NCBI GenBank assembly: GCA_964401855.1
Contig: CAYOAF010000146.1
Coordinates: 1 to 29,625, forward strand
Reading direction: 5' to 3'
DNA: 29,625 bases
Origin: CAJWBT01 sp964401855
Lineage (GTDB): Bacteria; Chloroflexota; Dehalococcoidia; Lucifugimonadales; UBA3495
Shown here: in pieces, positions 16,320 to 25,254 of the stretch
Layout of the letters: each line of letters starts with the position of its first letter
Position numbering within the stretch: the stretch's first letter is position 1
Notes under the pieces: model-generated
Databases searched by the model: none
What the model was told of the DNA's origin: nothing
The model's input: the letters and a program-made list of their open reading frames with translations, nothing else
Position numbers and translations under genes: made by a program

Positions 16320-17349
16320 TCAACCACTGTTACGGTGCTCTCGAATCCTACAGCTCAGGGAATGAAAAAACTGTTTGTCTATTGATCGTTCGATCAAGGG
16401 TACTGTTTTGACCTCCAAATCCAACTCCAGCAGCTCGGTTGCAAGCTCGTGCCCATCTATAAGAATAATCGTGACTCCCAGTTGGTCAGCTTCCTTCTTG
16501 GCTCCTGAGGTGAAGCTAGATGTGGTAATGAAAATCCCGCGCTCATACCTTCCAACCACTCCGCCCCTGAAATTGCGGATAGCTGGCGAGCCCACTGGGC
16601 TCCCCTCTGCATATCGCTTGGCCTGAAAGCAGCATGATAGCTTCAGAAACGGGATGCTACCGTCGCCGTCGATCCCACCATCGCCTGACTGCCCCGCAAC
16701 CCGGACATTGGACAGGCCCTTGGTTCTCAGGAATTCGGCGACAAGAGCCTCGAATTGCGTTGGATCCAATGATCGCAAACGAGCCAACAACTCTTCCTTT
16801 ATCGTTGGTGCACCTGCTGATGCTGTCTAGGTTTGGACAGGTACAGATGGTGGTGAGAACCCCGGTGTTACGCCGGTAGCCGGCCCTTGACCTTGAGGTG
16901 ACACCTCTCCGGCGTCGATCTCCAGTGTAGGGGGGAGCACCACGCCGGTGCGGACGTCGAGCCTTTGGTTGCCATCTAGCACCTGCAGCCTCAGTTATCG
17001 ACCGGGCAGACCTGATGAAATCGTCTGGTGCGGCGAGGCCTAGCTTCGTAAGGCCTGCTTGCAACCTGTGCCTGCCTTCGAGTGTGATTTCCAACACTCC
17101 CGACAGGCCACCGTTAAGCTCGCCTTTTCCGCGCAGGCTGTTTCTAGCCCAGTCGACCGCGTTGTCGAACACGCAGGTTCGCCCATCTTGGAGTAGGAGT
17201 TTCCTGTCATCCGAGGTCAATTCAGGGAAGTGCTTGGCAGTAGACTCGTAGAATGCCGGGAAATCAAAGCGTTTTTGGACCCGGCCACCATGTCGCTCCA
17301 ACTCGAGGAGAAGCGGGAGTTCGATGATCGGTGTGCTTGGTATCGCCAT
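16320..17349 (-). pseudogene. mrr: Mrr-type restriction endonuclease gene, broken by one frameshift and one TAG
   Basis: Mrr enzymes cut modified DNA. From ATG 17349 the frame encodes an Mrr N-terminal winged-helix domain (LPLLLELERHGG ... FDNAVDWARNSLRGKGEL ... LEITLEGRHRL). Near 16975-16995 the natural frame changes by one base: LDGNQRLDVRTGVVLPPTLEI then runs through a Pro/Gly-rich linker. That second frame hits TAG at 16827-16829 (between PVQT and TASAGAPTIKEEL) and then continues into an intact nuclease domain, with LDPTQFEALVAEFL, GDGGIDG and QAKRY as the D/QxK active-site motifs, and GIFITTSSFTSGA. So two separate lesions disable one ~340-codon gene. It is 36 bp after valS. The catalytic part could in principle be re-initiated at TTG codons near 16790, but I think it is dead or mis-sequenced. 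Confidence 0.83.
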
Positions 17350-17385
17350 GTTAGTCCACCTCGCCGTTGATCGTGAACAAACCTT

Positions 17386-20109
17386 CTACCCTCCCAGCTG
17401 CTCCAGTATCTCGTCCAGGCGCTGCCGCCGCTCCTCCAGGGTTTTCAGCCGCGCCTCTTCGTTCTCGACGACGTCGGGGCGGGCCTTGGCCCGGAAATTG
17501 GGGTTGGACACCAGGGCGGACACCCGGTCCAGGTTCCGCTGACAGTCGTCCCACTCCTCACGAAGCCTATGGGCCTCCGCCGCCAGGTCCACCACCCCTT
17601 CCAGCGGGAGCCGAACCACCAGGGGGTTCACCACCAGGGCAATGCCTCGGGCGGGACCGGCCTGAGTGGAATCGCCGGAGAGAATGCGGAGCGGCTCCAC
17701 CCGGGAGAGGGCCCGGATGACATCCGCCTCCCCTTCGATGGTGTTCTGGAGGCCGTTGGTCTCCACCAGGGCTTCCAGGCGTTGGCCGGCGGGGATACGC
17801 AATTGGGCGCGGGCGTTTCGCACCGCCCTGATGGCCTGCATGACCAGGGATATCTCCCTCTCTGCTTGAGCGTCTAGGCGGGAGCCGCCGGCCAGCGGAT
17901 AGGGCGAGACCATGATCGACTCGGGCAGGCCCCCCTCTCGCGGCAGCCGCGCCAGCAGGTTCTGCCAGATCTCCTCGGTGATGAAGGGCATGAAAGGGTG
18001 CAGCAGCCGGAGGGTGCGCTCCAGCACGTGGGCCAGAACCGGCAAGGGAGAAGGCCCGTCGCCGGACCGGAGCCGTATCTTGGCCATCTCGATGTACCAG
18101 TCGCAGAAATCGCTCCAGATGAAATCGTAGAGCTTCTGCTGGGCTTCCCCCATCTCGAAGCCCTCCAGAGACTGGTTGACCTCAGCGATGAGCCGGTCCA
18201 GGCGGGAGATGATCCACCGGTCCTCCCGGTGCTCGGGCGCATGCAAGCCGTACCAGCCGTCGAGGCCAGCCTTGTTTTCTAGGCTGGTGAGGACGAAACG
18301 GGCGGCGTTCCAGACCTTATTGGCGAAGTTGCGGGCCGCCTCGATTTTGCCCTCAGTGAAGCGCAGGTCGTTGCCGGGCGCCGTGCCGGTGGTCAGGGCA
18401 AAGCGGAGGGCGTCGGTGCCGTAACGGTCCACCAGCTCCAGAGGGTCCATGGTATTGCCTCGGGTCTTGCTCATCTTGGCCCCCGAGGCGTCGCGGATCA
18501 GCCCGTGGAGGAATACAGTGTGGAAGGGCGCCCGGCCGTTGTTTTCGATGCCCAGCATGATCATGCGGGCCACCCAGAAGAATAGGATGTCGTAGCCCGT
18601 CTCCATCACCGACGTTGGGTAGAAATACCGCAGGTCCTCGGTGTCTTCCGGCCAGCCCAGGGTGGAATGGGTCCAGAGGCCGGAACTGAACCAGGTGTCG
18701 AGCACGTCCGGGTCTTGCTGGAGCCGGGAAGACCGGCAGTTGGCACACGCAGTGGGGTCCTCCACCGACACGGTCAAGTGGCCGCAATCTTCGCAGTACC
18801 AGACCGGTATCCGGTGGCCCCACCAGAGCTGTCGGCTGATGCACCAATCCCGGATGTTCTCCATCCAGTTGAGATAGACCTTGGTGAACCGCTCCGGTAC
18901 AATGCTGATACCGCCGCCGGCCACCGCGGCGTGGGCCCGGCCGGCGATGCTGTCCGGCTCGTCGTGGCGGCCCACGTTGACGAACCACTGGAGGCTCACC
19001 AGGGGCTCGATTACCGAATCGCACCGCTGGCAGTGGCCGACCGAGTGGCGGTATTCCTCGACTTTTTCCAAGAGCCCAAGGGTTTCGAGTTCCGCGACAA
19101 CGTTCTGGCGGGCCTGGAAGCGCTCGGTCCCGGCGTGCTTCCCGGCGGCGGCGGTCATGTTACCGTCCAGGCCGATGATGGTGATGATTTCCAGTTTGTG
19201 GCGCTCGCCGATCTCGAAGTCCGCCGGGTCGTGGCCTGGGGTGACCTTCAGGGCGCCGGTGCCGAACTCCGGCGTGATGGCGGAGTCGCCGACCACCGGG
19301 ATGCTGCGGCCCATGATGGGCAGGACGGCCCGGCGGCCCACCAGGCGCCGGTAGCGGGGGTCGTCCGGGTGGACGGCCACCCCGGTGTCGCCCAGCATGG
19401 TTTCAGGGCGCGTCGTGGCCACGGTGAGGTGGGCCTCACCCTGGCCCCGACTCGCCGGGGCCGGGGTGAGGGATTCAATTGGATAACGGATGAAGTAGAG
19501 GGCGCCGTCTTGCTCCTGGTAGTCTACTTCCAGGTCGGACAGGGCGGTGGCGCATCGGGGGCACCAGTTGACAATCCGCTCGTGGCGGTAGATCAGCCCC
19601 TTGTTGTAGAGGTTCACAAAGGTGGTCTGGACCGCTTTGCTGGGTCCGGGGTCCAGGGTGAACCGGAGGCGGGACCAGTCGAAGGAGGCCCCAAGCCGCT
19701 TGTGCTGCTCGTCGATGGTATTTCCGTACTCTCCGACCCATTCCCACACCCGCTCTAGGAACTTCTCCCGGCCAAGCCCGTGGCGGTTGGTGCCCTCGGC
19801 GGCCAGTAGCTTCTCCACCACCCACTGGGTGGCGATCCCCGCGTGGTCCTTTCCCGGCAGCCACAACGTAGGCTCCCCGAGCATCCGGTGCCAACGGCAC
19901 AGGGTGTCCTCCAGGGCGGTGGTCAGGGCGTGCCCCAGGTGCAGCTCGCCGGTAACGTTGGGCGGGGGCATGATTATGGTGAAAGGCTCTTTGTCCTGAT
20001 CGATGATGGCCGTGAAATAGCCCTTTTCCAGCCAATTCTGGTACACCCGCTGCTCAACAGCCGTGGCTTCATAGGCGCTGGGAATCTGGGAGGAAGGGTC
20101 GCTGGTCAT
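17386..20109 (-). CDS. valS: Valyl-tRNA synthetase
   Basis: A 907-residue class I synthetase that charges tRNA-Val. The HIGH motif is HLGH (57-60) in PPPNVTGELHLGHAL. The KMSKS motif is KMSKT (545-549) in GAKMSKTRGNTMDP, a usual ValRS variant. The editing domain has TTRPETMLGDTGVAVHP. A CEDC...CANC zinc cluster lies in front of the PDVLDTWFSSGLWTHSTLGWP segment. The C terminus is the ValRS coiled coil, rich in Glu/Arg (AEAHRLREEWDDC ... LEERRQRLDEILEQL). ATG 20109 has AGGAAAGG upstream; a GTG at 20133 is in frame but overlaps an AAGGAG and adds eight residues without family support. It stands 314 bp after the unknown gene and just before the broken mrr. Confidence 0.97.
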   Translation of the reverse strand: MTSDPSSQIPSAYEATAVEQRVYQNWLEKGYFTAIIDQDKEPFTIIMPPPNVTGELHLGHALTTALEDTLCRWHRMLGEPTLWLPGKDHAGIATQWVVEKLLAAEGTNRHGLGREKFLERVWEWVGEYGNTIDEQHKRLGASFDWSRLRFTLDPGPSKAVQTTFVNLYNKGLIYRHERIVNWCPRCATALSDLEVDYQEQDGALYFIRYPIESLTPAPASRGQGEAHLTVATTRPETMLGDTGVAVHPDDPRYRRLVGRRAVLPIMGRSIPVVGDSAITPEFGTGALKVTPGHDPADFEIGERHKLEIITIIGLDGNMTAAAGKHAGTERFQARQNVVAELETLGLLEKVEEYRHSVGHCQRCDSVIEPLVSLQWFVNVGRHDEPDSIAGRAHAAVAGGGISIVPERFTKVYLNWMENIRDWCISRQLWWGHRIPVWYCEDCGHLTVSVEDPTACANCRSSRLQQDPDVLDTWFSSGLWTHSTLGWPEDTEDLRYFYPTSVMETGYDILFFWVARMIMLGIENNGRAPFHTVFLHGLIRDASGAKMSKTRGNTMDPLELVDRYGTDALRFALTTGTAPGNDLRFTEGKIEAARNFANKVWNAARFVLTSLENKAGLDGWYGLHAPEHREDRWIISRLDRLIAEVNQSLEGFEMGEAQQKLYDFIWSDFCDWYIEMAKIRLRSGDGPSPLPVLAHVLERTLRLLHPFMPFITEEIWQNLLARLPREGGLPESIMVSPYPLAGGSRLDAQAEREISLVMQAIRAVRNARAQLRIPAGQRLEALVETNGLQNTIEGEADVIRALSRVEPLRILSGDSTQAGPARGIALVVNPLVVRLPLEGVVDLAAEAHRLREEWDDCQRNLDRVSALVSNPNFRAKARPDVVENEEARLKTLEERRQRLDEILEQLGG

Positions 20110-20161
20110 GGCATGATCCCTTTCCTGGGACACTCCTTTTCAAGATGGGGCAGGGCTATTG

Positions 20162-20191
20162 TAAGCTGAAAACTATCAGCAATCAGCAATC
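20162..20191. repeat. Short heptamer tract (ATCAGCA units)
   Basis: Two and a half copies of ATCAGCA at 20175-20191, preceded by GCTGAAAACT. The words match the TATCAGC heptamers at 25891-25904. It lies in the valS upstream region, which otherwise holds the copy C element and no gene. Confidence 0.5.
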
Positions 20192-20264
20192 GATTGCCAG
20201 CAAATATAACATCGAACGGGGCGGGCGTCCAAGAGTGAGGAAAGGCCAAGGTTTGCCGGTACGG

Positions 20265-20350
20265 GTACTCAGTCGGCTCAATGCTGATAGTGGTCATTTT
20301 GAGCGAAGCGAAAAATGACATCCTGCAAGAAACAAGTTGATGGCATTGTG
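20265..20350. repeat. Miniature inverted-repeat element, copy C (short, inverted)
   Basis: Read on the minus strand, GCAGGATGTCATT (about 20315-20327) is identical to 10720-10732 of copy B. TCAAC lies a similar distance before it, as in copy B. The opposite end, GTACTCAGTC at 20265-20274, is the inverse of GACTGAGTAC in the copy B right terminal repeat. The centre folds as GTCATTTT...AAAAATGAC (20293-20319). It is a shorter, deleted member of the family seen at 4.7 and 10.7 kb and sits in the 314-bp gap upstream of valS. Confidence 0.6.
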
Positions 20351-20423
20351 GTACCACGTAGGACGACGGGCCAGCGGATAGCAAGAAAGGCGATTGAGAG
20401 GGGCCTGGGAGAGCCTTCAGCGG

Positions 20424-21182
20424 CTACGACCCCGTTGGCGATGAGCCAGTGCCCTGTTGAGGAGCCCGGGTGGGCCGGACGCTCTGCTGAAGCCGCCGGA
20501 GCCGCCGGATGCCCCTTTTGATGTCACTGGCAACCCGGGCCGGGTCCCACATCTTGAGGCGACGCTTGTGAAGCCAGTAGATGAACCCTTTCAGGTCGGT
20601 GAGGGATAGAGCGCGGCGCCGGGCGATGTTCGCCCAACCGCGAAACTCTTCGAGCAGGTCGGCCCGTGTGGCGCCGTAGAGGAGGACGAAGGCCTGCTCC
20701 ACCAGGTCTTCGCTGTCGGCATAGCAGAGGGCCAGGTGCCGTTTGCGCACCGACTCCTCTACCGATAGCTGCAGCGCTTCCTCCACGACCACGCCGTACC
20801 AGTAATTCAGGTAAGCCCGGTACTTGTTGACCCCCAGGGTATCTTGGAGCGCTTCCGGTATTGTGTCGTCCGGCAGTATTCCCCAAAAAAGCAGGCGCTC
20901 CTTTTCTTCGTCGGATATGAAGCCGTCCAGCTCGGGACAGAGCCGCTCCGCCAGGACCAGCCAATCGAGGGCCTCGCCCTGAATCAGGTACTGGTAGGAG
21001 CGGCCCAGGTGCACTTCCTGGGGAAGGGTCCAGAGAGCGACGGCTTCCAGCATTGCCTGGGGCCATGGCGTCCCGGACCGGACCGCGGACCTCAGGTGAA
21101 GCACCGCTTCGGGGACCTGCTCAGTCAGACCGGTCGCCGAGCCGGCACTGCTGGCGAAGGGCTGTTGCGAGACCTGGTCCAT
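20424..21182 (-). CDS. Protein of unknown function, coupled to polX
   Basis: A 252-residue soluble protein that I do not recognise. It is mostly helical in look, acidic in the middle (ERLCPELDGFISDEEKERLLFWGILPDDTI) and strongly basic near the end (WLHKRRLKMWDPARVASDIKRGIRRLRRL), which could suit nucleic-acid contact, though that is inference. No signal peptide, membrane segment or metal motif is visible. Aromatic phrases such as NKYRAYLNYWYGVVVEEALQL and FRGWANIARRRALSLTDLKGFIYWL look conserved rather than random. ATG 21182 is 3 bp after the polX stop, so the two are translationally close. Unlike polX, it is intact. Confidence 0.75.
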   Translation of the reverse strand: MDQVSQQPFASSAGSATGLTEQVPEAVLHLRSAVRSGTPWPQAMLEAVALWTLPQEVHLGRSYQYLIQGEALDWLVLAERLCPELDGFISDEEKERLLFWGILPDDTIPEALQDTLGVNKYRAYLNYWYGVVVEEALQLSVEESVRKRHLALCYADSEDLVEQAFVLLYGATRADLLEEFRGWANIARRRALSLTDLKGFIYWLHKRRLKMWDPARVASDIKRGIRRLRRLQQSVRPTRAPQQGTGSSPTGS

Positions 21183-21185
21183 GGC

Positions 21186-22962
21186 CTAACCGGCTCGGGC
21201 CAGCCTGGCGTCGAACACTTTGGTCCGCGCTGGCTTTGGCGTGTGGATGAAGGTCAGGAATTGGTCCAAAGGCATGGTATTCAGGATGTGCCGGGGCTCA
21301 CACCAGGCCCGGCGGGCCACGGCTACCCCGAAGCGCCTCTGGCCCAGGCCGGCATGGTGGTGGGAGTCCGTGTTGATCACCAGGGGCACTTCCAACTCCC
21401 GGGCCCGGCAGGCGTGAGTGTCCTTCAGGTCCAGGCGTTGCGGCGAGGCGTTGATCTCCATCGCCGTGCCCGTCTCCCGGGCCGTCCGCAGCAGCGCCTC
21501 CAGGTCGAATTCCACGGGCTTTCGGCGTCCCAACAACCGGGCGGACAGGTGGCCGATGATGGTGACCGCGGGGTGTTCCATGGCCCTCATGATCCGCCGG
21601 GTCATGGTCTCACTGTCTTGCCCCATCGCCGAGTGGACCGAGGTGACCACCACGTCCAGCTTTTCCAGCAGCCAGTCTGGGTAGTCCAGGGTGCCGTCGG
21701 ACCGAATATCCACCTCCGAGCCGCATAGGATGGTAATAGGGTAATTCTCCTGGAGAGACCGCAGAAGTGCAATCTGCTCGAGCAACCGCTCGCCGGACAG
21801 GCCGTTTGGCAATGCCCCGGCCTGATGAGTGGTCGGTCAAGGCCATGTACTCGTAGCCCTGGGCGGCTGCGGCGGCGACCATGGTCTCTATGGGGTCGCG
21901 GCCGTCACTCCAATCGCTGTGCAGGTGCAGGTCCCCCCTCAGGTGGACCTCCTCCACCAGGCTGGGCAGCCAGTCTTCCTGGGCCACATCCAGCTCCCAC
22001 ATGCCCACCCGCAGCTCCGGAGGAATGTAGGGCAGGCCGAGCCGGGCGTAGAAGGCGGCTTCATCGGGGAACGTCTCAATAATCCCGGTGCCCAGGTCCA
22101 TCACGCCGTACTCGTTCAGCGACAGGCCCTTGCGGTTGGCGTATTCTCGCAGCCGGATGTTGTGCTGTTGGCTGCCGGTGAAGTACTGGAGCATCGCACC
22201 GAAAGCATTGCCGTCACCCAGGCGCAGGTCTACCTGGATTCCCGGTTCCACCACCACGCTGGTCTTCTTGGGGCCGTGAGCCACCACCTCCTAGACCATC
22301 TCCAGAGAGACCAGGGCATCGGCCGCGTGTTCCGGTTGGGTGGACGCGCCCACCAGGTCGATGTCTCCTATGGTCTCCTCCCAGCGGCGCAAGCTTCCGG
22401 CGGGGAACAGCAGACTGATGCCAGGGCACTTCTGTCGCAGTTTGCCGATAATCTCTTCGGCTAGGGGAAGCGCCTGACCGATGGGGGTCCTCCGGTCCTT
22501 GGTGCGCAGGGCCTGAACGTGGCGGAGGATGTTCTCCGCCGCCTTCTCCCCCATCCGGGGAAGGGCGGCCATCCTTCCGTCACCGGCGGCCTGCTCGACA
22601 CCCTCGATGGTGCTGACCCCCAACTCTTGAGTGATGAGCATGGCGGTCTTGGGGCCGATGCCGGGGATGTCCATCAGGGTCAGGACGCCGTCGGGCAATT
22701 CCTCCACCAGCCGGTCGTAGGTGGCGACGCGGCCCGTCTGAAGCAGCTCAAGGATCTTGTCGCTGATGGCCCGGCCGATCCCTGGTATCTTCCTCAGGTC
22801 GGCGCCATCCTCCACGGCTTGAGCCAGCGGGAAAGAGAGCTGGCCGATGGTCTGGGCCGCCCGCTGGTAGGCGCGGACTTTGAACACGCTGTCCCTTTTC
22901 ATTTCCAGCAGGGTGCTCAGGTCCTTGAAGAGTTGGGCTATTTTCTTGTTGTTGGCTGCCAC
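21186..22962 (-). pseudogene. polX: DNA polymerase X family gene (Pol beta-like plus PHP domain), broken by TAG and a one-base frameshift
   Basis: Bacterial PolX fills short gaps in base-excision repair. From GTG 22962 the frame gives the 8-kDa/fingers part with two helix-hairpin-helix motifs (IPGIGRAISDKI, IPGIGPKTAML) and the palm motif AGSLRRWEETIGDIDLVG. TAG at 22291-22293 interrupts it after SLEMV. The same frame then resumes EVVAHGPKKTSVVV, IQVDLRLG (third palm Asp), ALQYFTGSQQHN and the PHP domain start RGDLHLHSDWSDG. At a T-run, 21805-21807 (+ strand), one extra base moves the frame: GRGIA is followed by NGLSGERLLEQ in the other frame. The PHP domain then runs to 21186 with its metal-binding GSEVDI, SVHSAMG and NTDSHH. 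All domains are present, so decay is recent, or these are sequence errors. Confidence 0.88.
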
Positions 22963-23193
22963 GGGAACGCCTTAACAATTCCGGTCCGGCCCGCGGGTGA
23001 GGTACGCCGTTGAGGGGAGAAGCCCCAGAGCGGCAACCCGGCCTGAATCACCGCCACGGGGCTGATCCGACTGCCGGAATTTCGTCTGAGGTGGACTTCG
23101 TGGGTGTCCCAGCGTTTTGGATGGCCTTAAAACGCCTCACAGGCGTGCCCCCTCGGGTCGATCTGTGGCGATGGCGGATTCGGCGCGGTCAGG

Positions 23194-24225
23194 TTATCCT
23201 GCCGGGCAGCCTCCATGAAGTCCAAAGAGGAGATGGTTCATAAACGACGATAGGTACCGGATTCCACTGATAGCCTGAGCATAACCCATCCTCGTGGGCC
23301 CGATCACGCAGATCGTGCCACCGAGCTGGTCCGGTATCCCGTACCCGCACACAATCACGCCAAAATGGTGCAGCGCTTCGGGTGAATTCTCTTCGCCAAT
23401 GTAGATTGCAACGTCCTTGTCCCCGGCCGCCATGGAGAGGACGCTTTCCACCAGGACTCGTTCCTCCAGCATCTCCACCAGGTCTTTGACGCGGCTGCCC
23501 TGGGAGAACTCCGGCTGGCTGAGCAATTTCCTGAGCCCGTGGACGTAATGCTCCTGGGAGCTGGAGGTTTCCGCCTCCCGCAACATGCCCACGGAGTCGC
23601 GCCGGACCCGGTCTTCCAGAGGGGTCAATTCCAGCCGGTTTCCCTCTATTTCGCTGCGGGTCAGGCCGCCGAGGTGAACGTTCAACTTCTCGGCCGCCCG
23701 ATCCAACGAGTCCTGGTCGATCCCCTGGTCCATCGGCAACAACCGGCGGAGCAGACGCGACTCCTGCAGCACGATGACCAACAGGACCAGGAACTCCTGC
23801 AGGTAGACCAGTTCTATGTGCCGGAGGCGAGGCGCGCTGGCCTGGGGTACGGTGACGATGGCCAGGTTGGCTGTGATCGCGGCAAGGATGGACGCGCACT
23901 GCCGGCTCCAATCTTGCAGGTCCGGCTCGGTCTGGTTCAGCCGCTGGTCGATCTCCTGGCGCAGGGTGAAAGGAAGCTGTGGCAGTTCCTGCAACGACTC
24001 CACGTAACAGCGATAGCCCAGGTCCGATGGGATACCGCCGGCAGATACGTGGGGCCGTGATATGTACCCCTCATCGGTCAGTTGCGACATGGCGCTTCGC
24101 ACGGTAGCTGGGCTGACCCTGGCGACAGACAGGCGGGCAATTTCCTCGGACGACACTGGGGCCGCCGTGTGGACGTGTTGGTCCACCAGAATGTTCAGTA
24201 CAGTCCTAGCACGATCCGAAAGCAT
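23194..24225 (-). CDS. hrcA: Heat-inducible transcription repressor HrcA
   Basis: A 343-residue DNA-binding repressor that, in other bacteria, turns off groESL and dnaK by binding the CIRCE element. The N-terminal winged helix reads LSVARVSPATVRSAMSQLTDEGYISRPHVSAGGIPSDLGYRCYVESL (residues 32-78), which is the family hallmark; the more usual form is PHTSAGRIPT. The C-terminal part has IYIGEENSPEALHHFGVIVCGYG and GTICVIGPTRMGYAQAI, also diagnostic. Length is normal. ATG 24225 has only a weak ribosome site. No chaperone genes follow, and no CIRCE repeat (TTAGCACTC-N9-GAGTGCTAA) is seen upstream, so autoregulation by CIRCE is not supported here. It heads the long minus-strand gene block. Confidence 0.94.
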   Translation of the reverse strand: MLSDRARTVLNILVDQHVHTAAPVSSEEIARLSVARVSPATVRSAMSQLTDEGYISRPHVSAGGIPSDLGYRCYVESLQELPQLPFTLRQEIDQRLNQTEPDLQDWSRQCASILAAITANLAIVTVPQASAPRLRHIELVYLQEFLVLLVIVLQESRLLRRLLPMDQGIDQDSLDRAAEKLNVHLGGLTRSEIEGNRLELTPLEDRVRRDSVGMLREAETSSSQEHYVHGLRKLLSQPEFSQGSRVKDLVEMLEERVLVESVLSMAAGDKDVAIYIGEENSPEALHHFGVIVCGYGIPDQLGGTICVIGPTRMGYAQAISGIRYLSSFMNHLLFGLHGGCPAG

Positions 24226-24336
24226 AGGCGCCCCGCGAATACCAAACTGCTCTGCCCACGAAAGCTCGGTTGTAAGCCTGTTCAGCAGTCAACCGTTCTT
24301 GCTGGTTTCCTGCATTGACCCAGCCCACGCTACCTT

Positions 24337-24342
24337 ATTATA
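24337..24342 (-). promoter_or_regulatory. -10 element (TATAAT) for hrcA
   Basis: A perfect TATAAT on the minus strand, 112 bp upstream of the hrcA ATG, in the AT-richest part of the hrcA/MBL divergent region. No good -35 hexamer is found 16-18 bp before it, so it is only half of a promoter by sequence. Confidence 0.38.
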
Positions 24343-24491
24343 CTACTATACCCAGCCGGTTCTGTGGGAGCGGCCAAATTCCAGGGCCGGCCCGGGGCTG
24401 TTGAACTCCGGCGAGCAAGTTAAGGTGGTGCGGTTTCAATGGTGCATAGTTTAGGTCGGACCCCGGCGAATCCGCGGGACCGGTTCCAGTC

Positions 24492-25136
24492 ATGGACATA
24501 ACCTGGCTTGGCCACGGGTGCTTTCGCCTGCGCTCAAATGACCTCGTTGTAGTAACTGACCCCTACCCCCTGACCCTGGGGCTGAGGCCGGACCCCCGGC
24601 CCGCCACGGTAGTCACAGTCAGTAATTCCCATCCCAATCACAACAATTGGGAGGAGGTGGCAGGGGAACCACGGGTGTTTCACACTGCCGGCGAGTATGA
24701 GTACCATGGCATCTCCGCGCGAGGGGTGATGACGCCGTTGGCCCCTGAGACCCCACAGGATCGTCGCAGCGTGGCTTATAGCATTGAGATCGACAGTGTA
24801 AACATCTGCCATCTGGGAGACATCGCACTACCTCTGACCACTCGCCAGGTCGACGGATTGATGCCCGTGGACGTGCTCCTGGTGCCTGTGGGAGGGGGCT
24901 GTACCTTCGATCTGGACCAAGTGCTTCAAAGCATTCAGGACCTAGGCCCCAAGATCGTGATACCGATGCACCACAGCATTCCAGGTGTGGCTATGCCTCT
25001 TGAAAGTGTGGACACCTTCCTGCGCCGGATGGGACTGAGCGACATTCAACCCCAACCCCGGCTGGTGGTGACCTCCACGAATATGCCGACGGACATGAAG
25101 GTGGTAGTGCTCGCCCCTCAGGCTAGATTGGCCTGA
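24492..25136 (+). CDS. MBL-fold protein with a degenerate metal-binding motif
   Basis: A 214-residue protein of the metallo-beta-lactamase fold, closest in look to the Lactamase_B_3 / UPF0173 type: MDITWLGHGCFRLRSN and DPY at the start, HTAGEYEYHGI (64-74), HLGD (107-110), VPVGGGCTFDLDQV and KIVIPMHHS (154-162). The main zinc motif, normally HxHxDH, reads N45-S-H47-P-N49-H50-N-N. The first His and the Asp are therefore both Asn, while H47, H50, D110 and H160 remain. It may bind one metal, or none, so hydrolase activity is doubtful. Start ATG 24492. It is divergent from hrcA, with a 266-bp shared upstream region. Confidence 0.85.
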   Translation: MDITWLGHGCFRLRSNDLVVVTDPYPLTLGLRPDPRPATVVTVSNSHPNHNNWEEVAGEPRVFHTAGEYEYHGISARGVMTPLAPETPQDRRSVAYSIEIDSVNICHLGDIALPLTTRQVDGLMPVDVLLVPVGGGCTFDLDQVLQSIQDLGPKIVIPMHHSIPGVAMPLESVDTFLRRMGLSDIQPQPRLVVTSTNMPTDMKVVVLAPQARLA

Positions 25137-25254
25137 ACCGCTGGCCGGCTTTCACCTTGAGAGCCGGACCCGGTGCGCGAATGAGCGCCGGGGAGGCTTC
25201 GGGGAGTAGATTTCTGGTCACGGCCAGAGCGCTGAGGCCTGGACGCCACCGCTG

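Noticed and set aside
18667..19758. 363-codon plus-strand open frame opposite valS
   Set aside because: It is a shadow of valS in GC-rich sequence. The valS frame carries all family motifs, and the antisense frame has no recognisable domain.
4956..22962. Stop-codon recoding (TGA as Trp or TAG as a sense codon)
   Set aside because: Both TAG and TGA appear inside broken genes, and three of these genes also carry frameshifts. Intact genes in the window use TGA and TAG as normal stops and TGG for Trp, so decay or sequence error explains it better.
24226..24491. CIRCE operator upstream of hrcA
   Set aside because: No TTAGCACTC-N9-GAGTGCTAA or near match is present in the hrcA/MBL divergent region.
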